From: an uncultured bacterium | Lineage (GTDB): Bacteria; Cloacimonadota; Cloacimonadia; Cloacimonadales; Cloacimonadaceae | DNA: 64,000 bases | Direction: 5' to 3' | Assembly (NCBI GenBank): GCA_938009275.1 | Contig: CALLHY010000038.1 | Coordinates: 1-64,000 of the forward strand | Shown here: piece by piece, positions 35,456 to 43,609 of the stretch | Layout of the letters: every line of letters starts with the position of its first letter | Position numbering within the stretch: the first letter of the stretch is position 1 | The notes under the pieces: generated by a model | Database searches by the model: none | What the model was told of the DNA's origin: nothing | Seen by the model: only the letters and a program-made list of their open reading frames with translations | Made by a program: the position numbers and the translations under genes

Positions 35456-35497
35456 GTGAACCAGAAATCTGTGCCCCAAAGGCAAAGCGAGCATTAG
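35456..35497 (+). CDS. 13-codon GTG mini-ORF between terminator and rsgA
   Basis: A GTG start is preceded by AAAAGGAG and followed by 12 codons (NQKSVPQRQSEH) and TAG. A hairpin ATCAGA/TCTGAT (about 35503-35521) follows, then rsgA. It may be a read-through-dependent leader or chance. Confidence 0.2.
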   Translation: MNQKSVPQRQSEH

Positions 35498-35556
35498 CTG
35501 GGATCAGACGATTTATCTGATTCCTCAGCAAGACTAACCAAAACTATGGAGGAATC

Positions 35557-36657
35557 ATGTACCAATTACATGAACTGGGCTGGAACGAAGCTTGGGAAAG
35601 CGCATTTCAGCCATATAAAAACTTAGGTTATCTCCCTGCCAGAATCAGCAGAGAGATGAAGAACAGCTATAACCTTATAACCGAAGGCGGGGAGGTTAGC
35701 GCAAGGCTTTCAGACCTGCTGTGGAAGGCGGCAAAGAATAGGAGTATGCTTCCGGCTATTGGTGATTGGGTGGCAGTGCAGCACAAGCATGAAGCTGATC
35801 CCTATATCATCATGGCTATTCTGCCGCGTAAAACCTGCTTCTCACGTAAAGCCAAGAATACCTTTGGCCGAAACTTCAATAAGCCCGGTTCTTCTGATGA
35901 GCAGGTTATTTCTGCCAATGTGGACACGGTATTTTTGATCTCAGCGTTGGATGCGGATTTCAAACTGCGTAAGCTGGAGCGGTATTTGTCGCTAATCTGG
36001 GAAAGTGGTGCCGATGCCGTTGTAATCCTTAATAAAGCTGATATCTGTGGCGATTATGAGGATAAGGTGGAGGAGGTAAAAAGTATCTGCCCTCAGGTGC
36101 CTGTGCATGCCATAAGTGCCATTGATGAATGGGGCTTGGAGCAGATTCGCAGCTATCTATCTCCGGGCTCAACAATCTCGTTGATAGGCTCTTCGGGGGT
36201 GGGGAAATCGACACTGATAAATGCTTTGGTGGGAGATCAGTTATTAGCCGTGGGAGAAATCCGGGAGGCCGATAGCCGGGGCAGGCATACCACTGCCCGT
36301 CGGGAGATGGTTATTGTTCCTCAGGGTGGAATCCTTATCGACAATCCCGGGTTGCGTGACATCAAGATCATAGGTAGCGAAGAGAGCCTGGATCAGACCT
36401 TTCAGGATATCCATGAACTGGAACAGAACTGCCGGTTCAGAGATTGTAAGCACGATACTGAGCCTGGGTGTGCTGTGAAAGCTGCCATCGAAGAAGGAAC
36501 ATTGGATGAAGAGCGGCTGGAATCATATCGCACCCTGCAAAAAGAGCTGACATTCGTAAATATGCGCAGAGAACAACAACGCAAACTGGAGGATATCCAA
36601 ATATACAAGGAAAACAGGAAAGCGGATAAGAGCAATAAATTGCATAGATATTCCTGA
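35557..36657 (+). CDS. rsgA: Ribosome small-subunit-dependent GTPase A
   Basis: The 366-residue circularly permuted GTPase helps late 30S maturation. An OB-fold (about 35-110) is followed by the permuted G motifs: NKAD (G4), SAIDEWGL (G5), GSSGVGKSTLINAL (G1) and DNPGLRD (G3). The zinc site is CRFRDCKHDTEPGC near residue 289. The start has GGAGG. The 5' end is preceded by a strong terminator, so expression may depend on read-through or a promoter just before the gene. Confidence 0.94.
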   Translation: MYQLHELGWNEAWESAFQPYKNLGYLPARISREMKNSYNLITEGGEVSARLSDLLWKAAKNRSMLPAIGDWVAVQHKHEADPYIIMAILPRKTCFSRKAKNTFGRNFNKPGSSDEQVISANVDTVFLISALDADFKLRKLERYLSLIWESGADAVVILNKADICGDYEDKVEEVKSICPQVPVHAISAIDEWGLEQIRSYLSPGSTISLIGSSGVGKSTLINALVGDQLLAVGEIREADSRGRHTTARREMVIVPQGGILIDNPGLRDIKIIGSEESLDQTFQDIHELEQNCRFRDCKHDTEPGCAVKAAIEEGTLDEERLESYRTLQKELTFVNMRREQQRKLEDIQIYKENRKADKSNKLHRYS

Positions 36658-36665
36658 TTGAGCAG

Positions 36666-36698
36666 AAGGCTCTCCCTAGTGGGGGGCCTTTATGTTTT
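36666..36698 (+). terminator. Terminator after rsgA
   Basis: A stem of about ten pairs (AAGGCTCTCC with GGGGGGCCTT, two G-U) and a five-base loop are followed by TATGTTTT. Confidence 0.65.
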
Positions 36699-36778
36699 CT
36701 GAACAAATCACATTATCATTGCTGCTCCTACTGAGGTGCAAGTAGCGGAAATTATAACAAGACCTAATAAGAAATAAA

Positions 36779-36806
36779 TTGACAGTTACAGGCTTCTTGT
36801 TACAAA
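36779..36806 (+). promoter_or_regulatory. Possible promoter at the head of the polysaccharide locus
   Basis: TTGACA (36779-36784) and TACAAA (36801-36806) are 16 bases apart, about 90 bases before rmlA and after the rsgA terminator. Confidence 0.35.
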
Positions 36807-36896
36807 GGTATGATCTGAGGAAATAAAGTAAATAGCGGAGCTTGCCGGATGCAAGGTGAATAGCCTGGTTAATGGCACATACTCCCGGAAACAAAG

Positions 36897-37766
36897 ATGA
36901 AAGGTATTATACTCGCCGGAGGTTCCGGCACACGTTTGCATCCATTAACCATAGCCGTAAGCAAGCAACTGATGCCGGTTTATGATAAGCCAATGATATA
37001 TTATCCTCTGTCGGTGTTGATGCTTGCGGGCATTCGTGAGGTTCTGATAATCACTACTCCCCAAGAGCAGGATAGCTTTATAAAGCTTCTTGGAGATGGC
37101 CGGCAATTGGGGATGACCTTTGAATATGCAGTACAGCACGTTCCCAACGGGCTGGCGCAAGCCTTTGTGATTGGTGCTGAGTTCATTGGCGATGATAGTG
37201 TGTGCCTTATCTTGGGCGACAACATATTCTACGGCTCTGATATTCAAAGCCGCCTTGCCGATTGCCTGAATCCGAATGGGGCCATTATCACAGCCTATCC
37301 TGTTAGTGATCCCAAGCAATATGGAGTAGTGGAGTTTGCCTCCTGCGGAAAGGTGCTAAGTTTGGAAGAAAAACCCAGCGAGCCAAAATCCACCTATGCG
37401 GTGCCGGGCTTGTATTTCTATGACAACAGCGTGGTAGAAATTGCTCACAATATACGTCCCTCTGCCCGGGGCGAATATGAGATTACCGATGTTAATAAGG
37501 AATACTTGAGGCAAGAAAAACTACAGGTAATGGTGTTTGGACGCGGTTATGCCTGGCTGGATACCGGTACGTTTGACACCCTGTTACAAGCCTCGCAGTT
37601 TATTGCAGTAATAGAACAACGGCAGGGCTTTAAAATTGGCTGTATAGAAGAAATCGCATACAGAAAGGGATTTATAGATAAAGACCAATTAATGCAAATA
37701 GCCACACCGATCATGAAAAGCGGATACGGAGAGTATCTGAAAAACATTTTTGAGAGCAAAGCGTAA
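36897..37766 (+). CDS. rmlA: Glucose-1-phosphate thymidylyltransferase
   Basis: The 289-residue enzyme makes dTDP-glucose. It shows GIILAGGSGTRLHPLTIAVSKQLMPVYDKPMI (split: nucleotide loop at 3-14, substrate loop at 20-34), ILGDNIFYG and the C-terminal family features of full-length RmlA. It is the first gene of the plus-strand polysaccharide locus. The rmlB partner, dTDP-glucose 4,6-dehydratase, is not in the window. Four bases separate it from the acetyltransferase gene. Confidence 0.95.
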   Translation: MKGIILAGGSGTRLHPLTIAVSKQLMPVYDKPMIYYPLSVLMLAGIREVLIITTPQEQDSFIKLLGDGRQLGMTFEYAVQHVPNGLAQAFVIGAEFIGDDSVCLILGDNIFYGSDIQSRLADCLNPNGAIITAYPVSDPKQYGVVEFASCGKVLSLEEKPSEPKSTYAVPGLYFYDNSVVEIAHNIRPSARGEYEITDVNKEYLRQEKLQVMVFGRGYAWLDTGTFDTLLQASQFIAVIEQRQGFKIGCIEEIAYRKGFIDKDQLMQIATPIMKSGYGEYLKNIFESKA

Positions 37767-37770
37767 ATAT

Positions 37771-38466
37771 ATGAAGGCTATCCATAAGGACTGGGATTCA
37801 GATTTCTTTGGCAGGGAGATACTAGAACTGGAGTTTGGAGAGGATAATCTGCGAAATTTTAGCAGCTTGCTTACTCAGCATCCGAAAGCCATGTGGCAGT
37901 GTAGAACTGACATTATGAATTATAAGATGATTAACTACCTGCTCAGTCATGGCTTTCGGTGGGTGAGTAACACTGTCAGGTTTGAAAATCACTCATTAGG
38001 TAGTTTCGATGATGAAAGGCTCAGACTTGCTAATGGTAACGACTTAGAAAGCATTCGCTCTTTTCTTCCCGGGCTTTATTCAAGTAGTCGATATCGTTGT
38101 CCAGATTTCTTTTCTAACGAAGAGGCAGACAGGTTGTATGCTACATGGTTGGAAAATGCATATAATGGCTCATTTGATGACGAGTTATTCGTCTATCATA
38201 TGGATAACCTTTTAGCAGGCTTCGTAAGCATTAAGTATTATTCTCAACAGGCGAAAATAGGTCTAGTTGGCATTCATCCCAATTTTATGGGTCAGGGATG
38301 TGGAAAAAACATGCTTTACGCCATTCAAGCCAGATGTGTTTCGAAAGGGGTTAATAGTATTTGTGTTCAAACCCAGCTTGATAACATCCCTGCGATTGGA
38401 CTATACGCGCGCGCGGGGTTCAAGGTAACTGGGGTAGATTCCTGGTTTTATAAAAAGGGTAACTGA
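37771..38466 (+). CDS. GNAT acetyltransferase, WecD-like (TDP-4-amino-sugar N-acetyltransferase)
   Basis: The 231-residue protein starts with WDSDFFGREILELEF, the WecD-type opening motif. The acetyl-CoA loop is VGIHPNFMGQGCGKNML, and a C-terminal YARAGFKVTGVDSWFYK follows. In the E. coli ECA pathway WecD acetylates TDP-Fuc4N made by WecE; a WecE homologue lies 1.6 kb downstream. The acyl group used here is assumed to be acetyl. Confidence 0.75.
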   Translation: MKAIHKDWDSDFFGREILELEFGEDNLRNFSSLLTQHPKAMWQCRTDIMNYKMINYLLSHGFRWVSNTVRFENHSLGSFDDERLRLANGNDLESIRSFLPGLYSSSRYRCPDFFSNEEADRLYATWLENAYNGSFDDELFVYHMDNLLAGFVSIKYYSQQAKIGLVGIHPNFMGQGCGKNMLYAIQARCVSKGVNSICVQTQLDNIPAIGLYARAGFKVTGVDSWFYKKGN

Positions 38467-38471
38467 AGATT

Positions 38472-39398
38472 ATGCTTGTTTCAATTGTGATACCAATGTA
38501 CAACACACGGGATTGCATAAGCGATCTTTACAAAAGACTAGCAGACACTATGGACATAAGGGGCTGGCAGTTCGAATTAGTTTGTGTGGATGATAAGAGC
38601 CCTCAGAATGATTGGGAAATAGTGAATCAATTGGCTAATAAGGACTCGCGAGTAAAGCTAATAAAGCTGGTTAGAAACTTCGGCCAGCAGGCAGCTATCT
38701 CAGCAGGATTGGCCTTCACAAAAGGGGATTGGATTATAGTGATGGATGCAGATTTGCAGGATAGCCCCGAAGATATCCCAAAATTGGTAGAAATGGGATT
38801 GGAAGGCTATAATGTTGTGTTTGCCCTGAGAAACATGCGTAAGGATAACTGGCTGAAGAAGCTATATTCGTGGAGTTTTCATAAGGTGTTTAAACTGCTA
38901 TCCAGAATGGATACTGACACTAGAATCGGTAATTTTGGAGCATATAGTCGAAAGGTTATTGATGCTTTCTTGTCGTTGAAAGAGAGTTTTAGAGGCTTCA
39001 ACATGCTTGTTTCGTGGCTTGGTTTTGATTACATCTGTGTTGGAGTAGATCACCAGGAACGACGTATTGGTAAAACATCATATACTTTTCGCAAGGGCTT
39101 TCTGCTAGCTTTAGATGCTTTTGTTGCTTTTTCTGATACACCATTAAAACTTACAGCATTATGCGGTTTAATAATATCTATAATGTCCATGGTAGTAGGT
39201 TGCGTTTTCCTTATACGTTTTTTTTTAGGCTACACGATGTTACTGGGATGGACAAGTTTGATTCTATCAATATGGTTTTTAAGTGGTATGATTATCATGA
39301 TAATCGGACTAATTGGGCTATATCTTGGTAAAACTTTCGCTGAAACTAAAGGGCGTCCGCATTACTTAGTTGACAGTACAGTAAATATCGATGAATAA
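38472..39398 (+). CDS. GtrB/ArnC-like polyprenyl-phosphate glycosyltransferase
   Basis: The 308-residue GT2 enzyme has an N-terminal catalytic domain (VSIVIPMYNTRDCI, CVDDKSPQND, MDADLQDSPEDI) and two C-terminal membrane helices (about 225-290). Such enzymes transfer a sugar from a nucleotide donor to undecaprenyl phosphate. The next two genes encode small flippase-type proteins, as in arnC-arnE-arnF or gtrB-gtrA sets. It overlaps the next gene by eight bases. Confidence 0.88.
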   Translation: MLVSIVIPMYNTRDCISDLYKRLADTMDIRGWQFELVCVDDKSPQNDWEIVNQLANKDSRVKLIKLVRNFGQQAAISAGLAFTKGDWIIVMDADLQDSPEDIPKLVEMGLEGYNVVFALRNMRKDNWLKKLYSWSFHKVFKLLSRMDTDTRIGNFGAYSRKVIDAFLSLKESFRGFNMLVSWLGFDYICVGVDHQERRIGKTSYTFRKGFLLALDAFVAFSDTPLKLTALCGLIISIMSMVVGCVFLIRFFLGYTMLLGWTSLILSIWFLSGMIIMIIGLIGLYLGKTFAETKGRPHYLVDSTVNIDE

Positions 39399-39771
39399 CA
39401 CAAAAGATAAGGCTACAGCCAGGGTGAGAGCATCAGGATATCTTATTCTGTTTTTTGGTTTTGTGCTCTACAGCTTAGTAGCAGTAGTGGCGAGGTATTC
39501 GGCTTCATATCCTCTTTTCAGCGTGGGCTCTGTCATCAGTTATGGCGTTGTGCTGGCTATGCTGGTTGTCTATGCGGTGTTTTGGCAGATATCACTAAGA
39601 AGGTTTTCCTTATCATTTGCCTATATGTGCAGGGGTTCATTGGTTGTATTAGCCATGCTTTGGTCTGGCTTGCTCTTTTCAGAAATGCTAACTGGTCGTA
39701 AAATCATTGGTGCATGTTTGGTTATTATTGGCATCCTGCTTTTTGCCTGGAAAAGGGAGGAGGCGCAATGA
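39391..39771 (+). CDS. EamA/SMR-like small membrane protein (ArnE-like flippase subunit)
   Basis: The 126-residue protein has four hydrophobic helices and the half-EamA pattern (SGLLFSEMLTGRKIIGACLVIIGI is typical of the last two helices, residues about 90-118). It is paired with an equally small neighbour through an ATGA overlap. By analogy to ArnE/ArnF the pair could flip the undecaprenyl-phosphate sugar made by the preceding enzyme. Confidence 0.75.
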   Translation: MNNTKDKATARVRASGYLILFFGFVLYSLVAVVARYSASYPLFSVGSVISYGVVLAMLVVYAVFWQISLRRFSLSFAYMCRGSLVVLAMLWSGLLFSEMLTGRKIIGACLVIIGILLFAWKREEAQ

Positions 39772-40097
39772 ACTGGATCATCATGATGCTAAGTGTTTTC
39801 CTTGCCAGTATTGCACAGATACCATTAAAGAAATCTGCCATCAGGTCGGAAGATATTGATGCACGCTATTTCGTAAACGTAAATACGGCAACAGGCTATG
39901 CAATGATGTTCATTGCCTCCCTGCTAAGCTTTTGGAGCATTAGAAAACTTGGTATTCAAACCGCTGCAATGATCGAAACCACAGGCTATGTGTACGTGAT
40001 TATCATTGGGAGATTTGTTTTCAAAGAGCGGTTTACCATCCGTAGCTTACTTGCCTGCGCGTTTATAATAGGCGGAATAATTATTTATGCAGGTTAA
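39768..40097 (+). CDS. EamA/SMR-like small membrane protein (ArnF-like flippase subunit)
   Basis: The 109-residue protein starts at the ATG at 39768, after GGGAGGAGG and overlapping the previous stop. It has four membrane helices, with the conserved VFKERFTIRSLLACAFIIGG (about 86-105) typical of SMR/EamA proteins. It is the partner of the preceding gene. Confidence 0.78.
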   Translation: MNWIIMMLSVFLASIAQIPLKKSAIRSEDIDARYFVNVNTATGYAMMFIASLLSFWSIRKLGIQTAAMIETTGYVYVIIIGRFVFKERFTIRSLLACAFIIGGIIIYAG

Positions 40098-40098
40098 C

Positions 40099-41229
40099 AT
40101 GGATATTCCTTACAACAAACCTTACCTTTCCGGTAACGAACTTACTTATATGAAGGATGCACTTGAGAGAGGGCACATCTCCGGCAATGGTTATTATACA
40201 AAGCTCTGCCATGGCTTTTTTACAGAACGTTATGGCTTCTTTAAATGCCTGCTGACCAGTTCCTGCACAGATGCCCTTGAAATGGCAGCTATACTGCTGG
40301 AGATAGAGCCCGGCGACGAAGTGATCATGCCCGCTTATACTTTTGTTTCCACAGCCAATGCTTTTGCCTTACGGGGTGCTGAGATAGTTTTTTGTGACAG
40401 CCGGGCAGACCATCCAGGAATGGATGAGTCGTTGATAGAAGGGCTAGTTACCAAACGTACCAAAGCCATCGTCCCAGTTCATTATGCCGGTGTTGCCTGT
40501 GATATGGAAGCCATTATGCGCATAGCCGAGAAACATGGTTTATATGTAGTGGAAGACGCGGCACAGGCTGTTGACAGCTTTTTTTGCGACCAGCCATTGG
40601 GCAGCATCGGCCATTTGGGTTGTTTCTCATTCCATGAAACCAAGAACATAATCTCCGGCGAGGGTGGCATGCTGGTGATAAACGACGAGAAGCTTCAAGC
40701 CAGAGCAGAAGTTATTTGGGAAAAAGGCACTAACCGTTCGGCTTTCTTTCGGGGTGAGATAGACAAATATGGCTGGGTGGACATTGGCTCTTCCTTTTTA
40801 CCCTCAGATATAACGGCTGCTTTCCTCTATGCCCAGCTTGAGCAGCTTGATGACATTCAGGCCCGACGCAGAGAGCATTGGCAGAAGTACTTTGATAGCT
40901 TGATATCCATCTCGGATAAGTTTGCTTTTGCGCTGCCATACATTCCCACCTATGCAACTAACAATGCCCATATCTTTTACATTGTTACAAATAGCTTAGA
41001 CCAAAGAGATAAGGTGATACAATTATTGTCAAAACATGGCATCAGAGCTGTGTTTCACTATCAGTCGCTTAATCACTCTGGTTATTATCTACAAAATCAT
41101 CCACAGCAATCGATGCCAAATTCAGAGCGTTATACCGATTGTCTACTACGTTTACCTCTATACTACGAACTGCCGGATGATGTGCCGATGCTAATTGCTG
41201 AGTATATCTCCCAGGAGCTTGGCGACTGA
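40099..41229 (+). CDS. wecE: TDP-4-oxo-6-deoxyglucose aminotransferase, WecE-like
   Basis: The 376-residue DegT-family PLP enzyme closely follows E. coli WecE: MDIPYNKPYLSGNEL, LTSSCTDALEMAA, DEVIMPAYTFVSTANAFAL, VPVHYAGVACDMEAIM, VVEDAAQAV, and the Lys-containing GCFSFHETKNII. WDIGSS-like and EKGTNRSAFFRG segments also match. It should convert TDP-4-keto-6-deoxyglucose to TDP-Fuc4N or its epimer. Start ATG 40099 fits the conserved N-terminus; ATG 40087 is possible. Confidence 0.88.
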   Translation: MDIPYNKPYLSGNELTYMKDALERGHISGNGYYTKLCHGFFTERYGFFKCLLTSSCTDALEMAAILLEIEPGDEVIMPAYTFVSTANAFALRGAEIVFCDSRADHPGMDESLIEGLVTKRTKAIVPVHYAGVACDMEAIMRIAEKHGLYVVEDAAQAVDSFFCDQPLGSIGHLGCFSFHETKNIISGEGGMLVINDEKLQARAEVIWEKGTNRSAFFRGEIDKYGWVDIGSSFLPSDITAAFLYAQLEQLDDIQARRREHWQKYFDSLISISDKFAFALPYIPTYATNNAHIFYIVTNSLDQRDKVIQLLSKHGIRAVFHYQSLNHSGYYLQNHPQQSMPNSERYTDCLLRLPLYYELPDDVPMLIAEYISQELGD

Positions 41230-41231
41230 AC

Positions 41232-42929
41232 ATGAAAACAGCATTAACCGTAATAGCTTTGCTGCTAATTACGCTTTCGCTCTCAGTGCTGGTTTGGGGC
41301 TTCGACAAGGCATTCGACCTAACTGATGCCGGCTTTTATCTGCTCAGATACAGCGATGCCCAAGCTATCGAAAATGGGGGAGTGCTCTATGACAGTGTGC
41401 TAATAAAAGCTCTGTTGCCGGACAGTTTTAGGCAGGTTATTCCTTTGCGTTTCATTGCCTTGGGGCTAAATCTTGCAGCCTTGTTATGTTTTACGTTTGC
41501 TACTTTGCGGGTATTAGCGCGATGGGGGAAGAGTAAGTATGCTCCCCTGGCAGTTGTTTTTTGCCTGTTTGCCGGATTCATGCAGTCCTATGCGGGGACG
41601 CCCAGCGAGTTATCTTACAATACATTAAATCAGTTTTTGCTGATGTCGGGTGTGGCGTTTGTTAGCCTAACTTTTGCCGGTAGAAGCAAAGTAAACTATC
41701 TATATGTAGGAATGGCGGGATTGCTATTTAGCTGCATGCTTCTTAGCAAATTGCCTTCAGGGCTTGCAGTTATGATCCTAAGCTCGGGGCTTTTGCTTAT
41801 TAGTGATAATGCGAAGCGTACTTTGGCTGTTTTTTGGTTTGTGGCTATAGTGTTTCTGGCCATCGTGTATGTGGCTGTTAAACCTGATTTTGTGCATTTC
41901 TACCTGAATGGGATGAGAATAATAAAAGAAGGCAGCGAATATGGCTCGGGGCTATTGCTAAAATCCATTATGGATGCTATTAAGCTTAATCTGAAGATTA
42001 TCATTCAGGTAGTTATAAGCATTGGGCTATATCGTTTATCAACTGCATATCCAGGTAAAAGATTGCTTAAGAACTGGTTGAGATTGCTGGCGGGAATTAG
42101 CCTGATTGCCTTGTATTCCAAGTCCTGCGGCAGGCACTTCAAAAACGCAGAAATAATCCACTCCGATATCCTGCTTACTACTATCTATTTATTTGTGTTT
42201 TATTATGCTACTCAAGCCAGGCAGGGCATTATAGCCAGTTTCCAGGCAGCGCGAAACTATGTCCGTACCAATAGGATGCTAGTAGCTTTGATGGTCTTTA
42301 TGCTGTGCATTCCTTACGCTGGAGCATTGGGCACCAATAACTCACTTAACTGGGGAGCTAAGTTTTATTATTTGCCTTATCTTGCCATCTTGCTGATGCT
42401 GGCTTCTCTGGGTAGCAACAAGATTATGAGCAGGTTTAGCATCCTGTTAGCTGTATATATGATTCTGCATGCAGGATTCATCTATGTGGAGCATCCATAC
42501 AGGGCAAAGCCACTATATGCGCATAAGTATGAATACAAAGGCATCAAATATAACCTGGACAAGTATCGCTTTCTTCAGCAAACAGAGGGGATGTTAAACC
42601 GCTTTGGGTTCGAGCCGGGACAGGGGCTTATTACAGCCTATAAAGCACCGGGATTGGTGTATCTGATGAACAGCCACCAGCCTGGAGGAGTGCTTTGGTC
42701 TGAGGAGACAGAAGACCTGTATTTCAAGGGTCTGGCTAATACCGCTTTGGTCAAAAAGCCTTTTGTGTTAGGATTGGGGAATCCGCTGAGTGCCAGTTTT
42801 ATCTCAAGATTCGACAATGCTACTCGATGGTCTTTTTCTAAAGACTATCGCTTGGTTGCTTCCTATCCCGATGATTCTGGCAAGGCGATGGCATATCTAT
42901 ACGTACCCAATTTGCAGGTACATAAGTAG
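41232..42929 (+). CDS. Polytopic membrane protein, GT-C-like
   Basis: The 565-residue protein has about 11-12 hydrophobic helices. A DLTDAGFYLLRYSDAQ segment follows the first helix, where GT-C enzymes (PMT, ArnT) carry acidic catalytic residues, and a soluble C-terminal domain covers about 430-565. It is likely a transferase that takes the sugar from undecaprenyl phosphate in the periplasm, which would complete the GtrB-flippase-GT-C set. Family assignment is not certain. Confidence 0.55.
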   Translation: MKTALTVIALLLITLSLSVLVWGFDKAFDLTDAGFYLLRYSDAQAIENGGVLYDSVLIKALLPDSFRQVIPLRFIALGLNLAALLCFTFATLRVLARWGKSKYAPLAVVFCLFAGFMQSYAGTPSELSYNTLNQFLLMSGVAFVSLTFAGRSKVNYLYVGMAGLLFSCMLLSKLPSGLAVMILSSGLLLISDNAKRTLAVFWFVAIVFLAIVYVAVKPDFVHFYLNGMRIIKEGSEYGSGLLLKSIMDAIKLNLKIIIQVVISIGLYRLSTAYPGKRLLKNWLRLLAGISLIALYSKSCGRHFKNAEIIHSDILLTTIYLFVFYYATQARQGIIASFQAARNYVRTNRMLVALMVFMLCIPYAGALGTNNSLNWGAKFYYLPYLAILLMLASLGSNKIMSRFSILLAVYMILHAGFIYVEHPYRAKPLYAHKYEYKGIKYNLDKYRFLQQTEGMLNRFGFEPGQGLITAYKAPGLVYLMNSHQPGGVLWSEETEDLYFKGLANTALVKKPFVLGLGNPLSASFISRFDNATRWSFSKDYRLVASYPDDSGKAMAYLYVPNLQVHK

Positions 42930-42972
42930 TATAGCATAGTAATAAGAACTCACTCATATATACAGCCTCAAC

Positions 42973-43033
42973 CTTGCTGCTATTGCTGTATAATTACGCA
43001 TGAAATACGCATCTCATCCATATTTCATGCGTA
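42973..43033. repeat. Family B fragment followed by a degenerate family C palindrome
   Basis: CTTGCTGCTATTGCTGT (from 42973) resembles a family B arm. It is followed by a 13-bp family C stem, 42995-43007 with 43021-43033 (TACGCATGAAATA units). The order B then C is the same as at 20885-20986. The 42930-43436 gap holds no other credible gene; a 68-codon ORF here is only the repeat read through. Confidence 0.7.
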
Positions 43034-43262
43034 TTGCACAAGTAATTCGTTTTAGGATTGAGGATCAATTCGCTTGCTATCCATTACGTTCTATAGTAAC
43101 AAACTCCCTTGAGCGAAGCTTTGTTACGCAAAAAAACATTGACAGTATGGGGGCGTTTTTCACCATAGCGCGTAACAATAAATTGAAGAGCGAGATGTTG
43201 AGTTGATATGATAGATTTACGTGCTACCAAAACTGGTACTTGCATATATATAAATAGTTTAG

Positions 43263-43303
43263 AAAAGGTCTGAGTATCCTGAGAAAGGTTATTCAGGCCT
43301 TTT
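43263..43303 (+). terminator. Hairpin, possible terminator before the acylation cluster
   Basis: AAAAGGTCTGA pairs with TCAGGCCTTTT (one G-U) around a 19-nt loop. The right arm ends in four Ts. It lies between the GT-C gene and the microprotein gene. Confidence 0.4.
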
Positions 43304-43436
43304 ATCACTTGTATAAAATCGAGCAGTCATACTCAACATAGCTTAAGTAACACATATTAGGGTTTTAACCGCTTGCATAAGCGACGGGGCGGAGCTGTAA
43401 TCACATCTAATATGTAGATTCAAATAGGAAAGATGC

Positions 43437-43604
43437 ATGAAGTTTCTAGACAAAGTTAACTCTTATCTCGTCAGTCACCCCAATCTAAGGTTTTTTGTAA
43501 AATACACAGCACTGTTTACAATGCTATTGTTGTCCATAGCCATGATGAGCCTGAATAAGATCATATCTACAGAAGCCAACCCCTTTTTCTATGCCAATTT
43601 CTAG
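43437..43604 (+). CDS. DltX-like membrane microprotein ending in FxYxxF
   Basis: This is a 55-residue ORF with AGGA upstream of the ATG. A basic N-terminus is followed by one hydrophobic helix (about 19-38) and the C-terminal sequence EANPFFYANF. The last six residues match the FxYxxF signature at the extreme C-terminus of DltX, whose Tyr serves as an acyl relay between the MBOAT DltB and DltD in teichoic acid D-alanylation. The gene is five bases before an SGNH gene and heads a cluster with an MBOAT and a carrier protein. The small size makes homology hard to prove from sequence alone. Confidence 0.7.
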   Translation: MKFLDKVNSYLVSHPNLRFFVKYTALFTMLLLSIAMMSLNKIISTEANPFFYANF

Positions 43605-43609
43605 AGATC

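Noticed and set aside
43000..43206. A 68-codon ORF before the acylation cluster
   Set aside because: Its first third is the family C palindrome and there is no ribosome binding site.
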